Shown piece after piece: positions 5,499 to 8,843 of a DNA stretch of 8,843 nucleotides (positions are counted from its first letter, which is position 1; every line of letters begins with the position of its first letter). The stretch is from Actinomycetota bacterium (lineage in GTDB: Bacteria > Actinomycetota > Thermoleophilia > Solirubrobacterales > Solirubrobacteraceae). Position numbers and translations under genes: made by a program. A model generated the notes under the pieces. That model had not been told where the DNA came from, made no database searches, and saw only the letters and a program-made list of their open reading frames with translations. Location: positions 1 through 8,843 of the forward strand of contig JAHWJE010000038.1 in NCBI GenBank assembly GCA_019348575.1, written 5' to 3'.

Positions 5499-5507
5499 GT
5501 ATAAGCA
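5499..5507 (-). promoter_or_regulatory. Possible extended -10 promoter for the operon
   Basis: The minus strand reads TGCTTATAC here: a TGn extension plus TTATAC, close to TATAAT. A start about 7 bases downstream would give a leader of roughly 30 bases before gene A. The -35 region (ACAACA at 5522-5527) is poor. The call rests on one element in GC-rich DNA and is tentative. Confidence 0.3.
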
Positions 5508-5648
5508 CTGTGGCTCCCCTCTGTTGTACGCCCCTGAAGCACCCTGGCGTAGTGCCAAGGCGCCCCAGCTGCTCGCTCCCTGATAACTCCGATTCCGGGT
5601 CCCGGTACGTCTCCCTCTGCCCCGACCCAGCCGGTTCTGGGCGCGACA

Positions 5649-5675
5649 GTAGTACACCGCAGGCCGGAATGTCCA
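5649..5675 (-). promoter_or_regulatory. Alternative promoter candidate for the operon
   Basis: The minus strand has TGGACA at 5675-5670 (five of six matches to TTGACA) and TACTAC at 5654-5649 as a weak -10, 15 bases apart, which is shorter than ideal. It would give a leader of about 180 bases for gene A. It competes with the candidate at 5499-5507. Confidence 0.25.
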
Positions 5676-5719
5676 GCGGGTGGTGGCGGCAGCCCGTCCA
5701 GCGCGGGCACCGGACGTGT

Positions 5720-5742
5720 AAAAAGCGCTGCTAGCAGGCGCT
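5720..5742 (-). terminator. Terminator-like hairpin upstream of the operon
   Basis: On the minus strand AGCGCCTGC and GCAGCGCT pair with one bulged base around a very tight centre (CTAG), and the 3' arm runs into five U (plus-strand A 5720-5724). It faces gene A. No annotated minus-strand gene ends here, so it would insulate the operon from antisense transcription, end a small RNA, or act as an attenuator in a long leader. Confidence 0.5.
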
Positions 5743-5759
5743 CTTAGCTTTCGTTAAGA
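5742..5759. repeat. AT-rich inverted repeat next to the hairpin
   Basis: TCTTA at 5742-5746 and TAAGA at 5755-5759 form an inverted repeat with an 8-base spacer, directly abutting the terminator-like hairpin. It could be a small operator or a second leader hairpin. The arms are short, so chance is possible, but the AT content stands out from the surrounding DNA. Confidence 0.35.
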
Positions 5760-5801
5760 AATGTTGAGGCCACCCGCCGCGGACCGACGCACCGCCTCTC
5801 G

Positions 5802-5815
5802 CCGGAACCTTCCGG
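5802..5815. repeat. Inverted repeat, possible operator
   Basis: CCGGAA at 5802-5807 and TTCCGG at 5810-5815 are perfect inverted six-base arms with a two-base spacer, about 200 bases before the hydrolase start. The spacing suits a dimeric regulator site rather than an RNA hairpin. No regulator gene is in the window. Confidence 0.3.
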
Positions 5816-6015
5816 TAGCGTGCCGGAGATGTCTGTCGAGACGATCCGGCGCGCCGCGTGCTGCCCGAGAACTCCCTGCGCGGGGGCGGTCCTGCGTCGC
5901 TGCGAGACGCGCCCGGGGCTTGGCATGACGCGCGCGCGGGGCTGATCCAGGGCAGCCGTTGCGCGGTTCGACCAGGCACAGATCGAGCGCAGCGAGGGGC
6001 GGCGACGGGCGCTCC

Positions 6016-6933
6016 GTGCGCGTCCTGCTCGTCGTCGTGTTCGTGCCCGTCCTGATCCTCGTCGGCGTGCTCGCCGGCGCGGTGCTCGGCAGCGGCGGCG
6101 GCGATGCCCCGTCGCGTGGTTCCGGCCCGCTGCCGGCGATCGTGTCCGAGGCGGCGCCGCGGCCCCGTGAGGCGGCGGCGGCCGTCCCGCCGCCCGTCGC
6201 GACGGCGGCGAGCGTCGAGCGCGTCGACGTCGGCAGCGGCGCGCAGGGCGCCGCGATCTTCCGGCTCCGCGGCCGCGCGGCGCGGCCGGGTCCGGTCGTG
6301 ATCTTCCTGCACGGCTGGGTGGCGGTCGAGCCGGCGCGCTACGGCCCCTGGATCGGGCACCTCGTCTGGCAAGGCGCGACGGTGGTCTACCCGGCCTACC
6401 AGACCAGGCCGTCCTACGACACGGTCACGCCGCTGGCCAACGTCCTGCGCGGCGTGCGCGCCGCGCTCGAGCAGGTGCAGCTGGCGCCCGGGCGGCTCGT
6501 CGTCGCCGGTCACTCGGCCGGCGGCGCGTTGGCGGCGGACTACGCCGCGGTCGCTGCGGCGCACGGGCTGCCCGCGCCCGCGGCGGTCTTCAGCGTGTAT
6601 CCCGGCCGCAAGCTGCGCCATCTCGCGGTGCCGATCCCGGCGGTCAGCCTCAGATCGATCGACGCGCGCACGCGCGTGCTCGCGTACGCGGGCGAGCGCG
6701 ACACCGCGGTCGGCCGCGGGACGGCGGCGCGGATCGTGTCCGGCGCGCCGCAGGCCGACGCCACGCTGCAGATCATCAGCGACGACGCCGTCGACGATCA
6801 CAGCGCGCCGCGGCGCTTCGACCGCGAAGCGCAACGGACCTTCTGGGATCCGCTCGACGCGCTCGTCGCCTCGACGGGACCATTCGCGGCGCCCGGCTCG
6901 GGGGCCCCGCACCCCGCAGCGGTCACGCCGTAA
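6016..6933 (+). CDS. Secreted or membrane-anchored alpha/beta hydrolase (esterase/lipase-like)
   Basis: A 305-residue serine hydrolase, specific substrate unknown. Residues 1-25 are a signal peptide or anchor (VRVLLVVVFVPVLILVG and on). Residues 27-68 are a Pro/Ala/Ser-rich linker and the hydrolase fold follows. FLHGW (97-101) is the oxyanion-hole HG motif. GHSAGG (165-170) is the nucleophile elbow with Ser167, Asp229 (GERDT) is the likely acid and His262 (DDHSAP) the likely base, so the catalytic triad appears complete and in normal order. The enzyme should act outside the cytoplasmic membrane on an ester or similar bond. The start is uncertain: TTG at 5959 would add 19 residues with AGA/AGG codons atypical of this gene, so I prefer GTG at 6016, though neither has a strong ribosome binding site. 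It is divergent from the operon and 89 bases before the acyl-CoA dehydrogenase gene. Confidence 0.88.
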   Translation: MRVLLVVVFVPVLILVGVLAGAVLGSGGGDAPSRGSGPLPAIVSEAAPRPREAAAAVPPPVATAASVERVDVGSGAQGAAIFRLRGRAARPGPVVIFLHGWVAVEPARYGPWIGHLVWQGATVVYPAYQTRPSYDTVTPLANVLRGVRAALEQVQLAPGRLVVAGHSAGGALAADYAAVAAAHGLPAPAAVFSVYPGRKLRHLAVPIPAVSLRSIDARTRVLAYAGERDTAVGRGTAARIVSGAPQADATLQIISDDAVDDHSAPRRFDREAQRTFWDPLDALVASTGPFAAPGSGAPHPAAVTP

Positions 6934-7010
6934 GCCCGCCCGAAGGGGACGGCGAGCGCGCCCCGCGCCTGTATCGTCCTCGTCTCCACCGGCCGGCCGG
7001 GCAAGGCAAA

Positions 7011-7014
7011 GGAG
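7011..7014 (+). promoter_or_regulatory. Ribosome binding site of the first acyl-CoA dehydrogenase
   Basis: AAAGGAG ends eight bases before the GTG at 7023 and fixes that start. The 89-base gap to the hydrolase contains a CG-rich palindromic patch (near 6990) but no hairpin with a T-run, so I cannot tell whether the gene has its own promoter. Confidence 0.7.
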
Positions 7015-7022
7015 CGACGTCC

Positions 7023-8237
7023 GTGGACCTCAACGACACTCCCGAGCAGGCGCGGTACCGCGCCAGGGTGCGCGCCTGGCTTCACGAGCACCGGCACGAG
7101 GCGCCCGCCGAGCAGGACGAGGAGGACCCCGCGTACATCGCCGCGCGCCGCGCGTGGCAGGGCAAGCTCGCCGCCGCCGGGCTGGCGGGCGTCACGTGGC
7201 CCGTCGAGCTCGGCGGCCAGGGCCTCGGTCCGATCGAGCACGTCATCGTCGGCCAGGAGATCATCCGCGCGCGCGTGCCCGGCATCCTCGACGTGATCGG
7301 CGTCGGGATGCTCGGCCCGACGATCATCGCCCACGGCAGCGACGAGCAGAAGAGCCGCTTCCTGGGGCCGATGCTGCACGGCGACGAGGTCTGGTGCCAG
7401 CTCTTCTCGGAGCCGGCGGCGGGGTCGGACCTCGCGGCGGTGCAGGCGCGAGCGATCCTGCAGGACGACGGAAGCTGGCGGCTGTCGGGCCAGAAGGTGT
7501 GGACGACGAACGCGCACTTCGCAGCGCACGGGCTGCTGCTCGCGCGAACCGACGCCGACGTGCCCAAGCACAAGGGCCTGACGATGTTCGTCGTCCCGAT
7601 GGACGCCGCGGGCATCACGGTCCGCGGGCTGCGCCAGATCTCCGGCGAGGCCGAGTTCAACGAGGTCTTCTTCGACGACGTGCGACTCGACGCCGACGCC
7701 GTCGTCGGCGGCGTCGGAAACGGCTGGGCGACGGCGCTGACGACGCTGATGTTCGAGCGGCTGACGATCGGCCTGGGCTCGGAGAGCCTCGGCTACAAGG
7801 CCGAGCGCTACGCCGCCGCGATCGCGACCGACGAGCACGCGCGGCGCGACCCCGAGGTGCGCCGCCGGCTCGGCGAGCTGTGCGTCGAGCTGCTGGCCGT
7901 GAAGTTCACCGGCTACCGGATGCTGAGCGCGCTGCAGCAGGGCCAGATCCCCGGTCCGGAGGCCGGCCTGGCGAAGGTCACGACGGTGCGCGCGGCGATC
8001 GAGGCGGGCGACCTGATCGCCGACGTGCTGGGGCCCGACGCGCTCGCGCAGGACAGCGAGTGGGCGTACATGATCTCGTTTCTGCCGGGCCTGAAGTCCG
8101 CGGGCGGGACGGAGGAGATCCTGCGCAACACGATCGGCGAGCGCGTGCTCGGCCTGCCGCCCGAGCCGCGCCTGGACAAGGGGATCCCGTTCAGCGAGCT
8201 GCGCGCCAGGGAGCGCGCGGGCGCGGGCGCGAGATGA
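7023..8237 (+). CDS. Acyl-CoA dehydrogenase, FadE-type, catalytic-subunit-like
   Basis: A 404-residue FAD enzyme that would introduce the alpha-beta double bond into an acyl-CoA thioester in beta-oxidation. The fold is complete. An N-terminal helical domain (4-120) contains WPVELGGQGLGPIE; the middle beta domain has LFSEPAAGSD (127-136) and KVWTTNA (158-164), both flavin/substrate signatures; FNEVFFDDVRL (212-222) follows; and the C-terminal helical domain holds KSAGGTEEILRNTIGER (358-374). Glu245 in MFERLTIG aligns by eye with the catalytic glutamate of the isovaleryl-CoA dehydrogenase (DLERLVL) and ChsE4 type. The usual C-terminal glutamate of medium-chain enzymes (YEGT) is replaced by AGGT. 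The next gene overlaps by four bases and encodes a second, dissimilar dehydrogenase. This is the arrangement of mycobacterial FadE26-FadE27 and FadE28-FadE29, heteromers acting on steroid side chains. The substrate here is unknown. Confidence 0.94.
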   Translation: MDLNDTPEQARYRARVRAWLHEHRHEAPAEQDEEDPAYIAARRAWQGKLAAAGLAGVTWPVELGGQGLGPIEHVIVGQEIIRARVPGILDVIGVGMLGPTIIAHGSDEQKSRFLGPMLHGDEVWCQLFSEPAAGSDLAAVQARAILQDDGSWRLSGQKVWTTNAHFAAHGLLLARTDADVPKHKGLTMFVVPMDAAGITVRGLRQISGEAEFNEVFFDDVRLDADAVVGGVGNGWATALTTLMFERLTIGLGSESLGYKAERYAAAIATDEHARRDPEVRRRLGELCVELLAVKFTGYRMLSALQQGQIPGPEAGLAKVTTVRAAIEAGDLIADVLGPDALAQDSEWAYMISFLPGLKSAGGTEEILRNTIGERVLGLPPEPRLDKGIPFSELRARERAGAGAR

Positions 8238-8843
8238 ACCTCGAGCTGACCGACGAGCAGAGCTTCCTGCGCGAGGCCGCGCGCGAGGCGCTGTCGCGCG
8301 TGAAGACCGTCGCGGCGGCGCGCGCGGCGCTCGAGGACCCGGCCGCGCGGCCCGACCTGTGGCCGACGGCGCGCGAGGCCGGCTGGGCCGGGCTGCTGGT
8401 GAGCGAGGACAGCGGGGGCGCCGGGCTCAGCGCGTTCGAGGCGATGCTCGTCATGACCGAGGCAGGCCGCGTGCTCGCCGGGATCGAGCTGCTCGGCCAC
8501 CTGCCGGCGTCGTCGCTGCTGGACGTGGCGGCTGATTCGCGCGTGGGTTCGGTCGCCGAGGGCGCGCTGCGCGCGTGCTTCGTGCCCGCGCGGCCACCGG
8601 GCGACCTCGACGAGCGCTGGACGGTCGAGCCGCGCTCGGGCTCGGTGCGGGTCGACGCGCCGGTGCTGTCGGACGACGGCAGGTTGAGCGGCAGCGTGGC
8701 GTGGGTGCCGGATGCGCCGGGGGCCGACGTCTACGTCGTCGCGGCGACGTCCGCCCGGGACGGAGCGCCCGTGGCGGTCGCCGTCGATGTGGCGGAGGCG
8801 AGGGTGGTTGCGGCCACGCGCTACGACGCGACGCGCTCGCTCG
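8234..8843 (+). CDS. Second acyl-CoA dehydrogenase subunit (3' end outside window)
   Basis: The frame is open from ATG 8234 to the end of the window, 203 complete codons. It starts MNLELTDEQSFLREAAREAL, the usual first helix of acyl-CoA dehydrogenases, and continues with GWAGLLVSEDSGGAGLSAFE (50-69) and a Met/Glu helix, as in the N-terminal domain. From about residue 115 the sequence is more divergent, with CFVPARPPGD in place of a clear flavin signature, as in the degenerate partner subunit of heteromeric FadE pairs. The ATG overlaps the TGA of the preceding gene (ATGA), so the two are translationally coupled and probably assemble together. The C-terminal half, including any catalytic glutamate, lies outside the window. 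Confidence 0.93.
   Translation, partial: MNLELTDEQSFLREAAREALSRVKTVAAARAALEDPAARPDLWPTAREAGWAGLLVSEDSGGAGLSAFEAMLVMTEAGRVLAGIELLGHLPASSLLDVAADSRVGSVAEGALRACFVPARPPGDLDERWTVEPRSGSVRVDAPVLSDDGRLSGSVAWVPDAPGADVYVVAATSARDGAPVAVAVDVAEARVVAATRYDATRSL

Larger units (their letters stand above)
5462..6015. other. Divergent intergenic region between the operon and the hydrolase
   Basis: These 554 bases lie between the start of gene A (minus) and the likely start of the hydrolase (plus). I find no convincing gene: the frames here have arginine/proline-rich shadow-like translations. It holds the ribosome binding site of gene A, two weak minus-strand promoter candidates (5499-5507 and 5649-5675), an odd palindrome CCGGGTCCCGG at 5595-5605, a hairpin with a U-run at 5720-5742, an AT-richer patch at 5742-5765, and an inverted repeat CCGGAA-CC-TTCCGG at 5802-5815. 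No clear plus-strand promoter for the hydrolase was found. Confidence 0.7.

Noticed and set aside
5744..5926. 60-codon minus-strand frame ending just before the orphan hairpin
   Set aside because: Its stop abuts the hairpin, which is tempting, but the peptide is Arg/Pro/Ser-rich with no domain and no clear ribosome binding site. I kept only the hairpin as a feature.
5961..5985. Possible tRNA T-loop (GGTTCGACC)
   Set aside because: The bases flanking the loop do not pair, and no anticodon or acceptor stem is found nearby.
5731..6912. Long minus-strand open frame (393 codons) opposite the hydrolase
   Set aside because: Its translation is mostly Arg, Asp, Gly and Ala without a domain, and it is antisense to a gene with a clear catalytic triad.
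6798..7838. Minus-strand open frame of 346 codons across the first acyl-CoA dehydrogenase
   Set aside because: It is antisense to a well-conserved enzyme, and its Arg/Val/Asp-rich composition is typical of shadow frames in high-GC DNA.

Overview
The window is high-GC bacterial chromosome. GTG starts, GCG/CGC/GGC-rich codons, a paired acyl-CoA dehydrogenase operon and a secreted alpha/beta hydrolase suggest an actinobacterium, possibly of the Thermoleophilia (Solirubrobacter/Conexibacter-like). The lineage is inferred from style only; there is no rRNA or marker gene to prove it.

Layout. (1) 1-519, plus strand: the C-terminal half of moaA (molybdenum cofactor synthesis), cut by the left edge. 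(2) 647-1252, minus strand, convergent with moaA: a membrane-anchored protein with a PsbP/DcrB-like extracytoplasmic domain. (3) 1306-5461, minus strand: eight tightly packed genes, called A to H here in transcription order, closed by a strong intrinsic terminator at 1267-1297. All eight products carry one N-terminal transmembrane helix followed by helical sequence, and I recognise none as a named family. A, B and C (271, 245 and 268 aa) carry long heptad arrays with Ile, Val or Thr every seventh residue and paired cysteines near the C-terminus. D to H (85, 102, 92, 88 and 208 aa) are smaller, and their charge pattern predicts the opposite membrane orientation. A short motif, roughly [A/E/R]-P-[L/V]-[D/N/S/T], recurs after the membrane helix in A, B, C, F and H, and in weaker form in E, so the operon looks like an expanded paralogous family. 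This is the candidate undescribed system. (4) 5462-6015: a 554-base divergent intergenic region with a terminator-like hairpin, inverted repeats and weak promoter candidates. (5) 6016-6933, plus strand: a secreted or membrane-anchored serine alpha/beta hydrolase with a complete candidate catalytic triad. (6) 7023-8237 and 8234-8843, plus strand: two overlapping acyl-CoA dehydrogenase genes, the second cut by the right edge. They resemble the heteromeric FadE pairs used for sterol side-chain or other bulky acyl-CoA oxidation.

How the genes work together. A to H are probably co-transcribed and translationally coupled (overlaps of ATGA or TAATG type, or gaps of 43 bases or less). They may form one membrane assembly, with A to C projecting coiled rods outside the membrane and D to H projecting helices into the cytoplasm. 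This is inference: there is no catalytic motif and no experimental anchor. The flanking genes (moaA, hydrolase, acyl-CoA dehydrogenases) are ordinary metabolic genes with no evident link to the operon. The operon is visibly less GC-rich than the acyl-CoA dehydrogenase region: hand counts of one 60-base line each gave 60% at 2701-2760 and 73% at 7921-7980.
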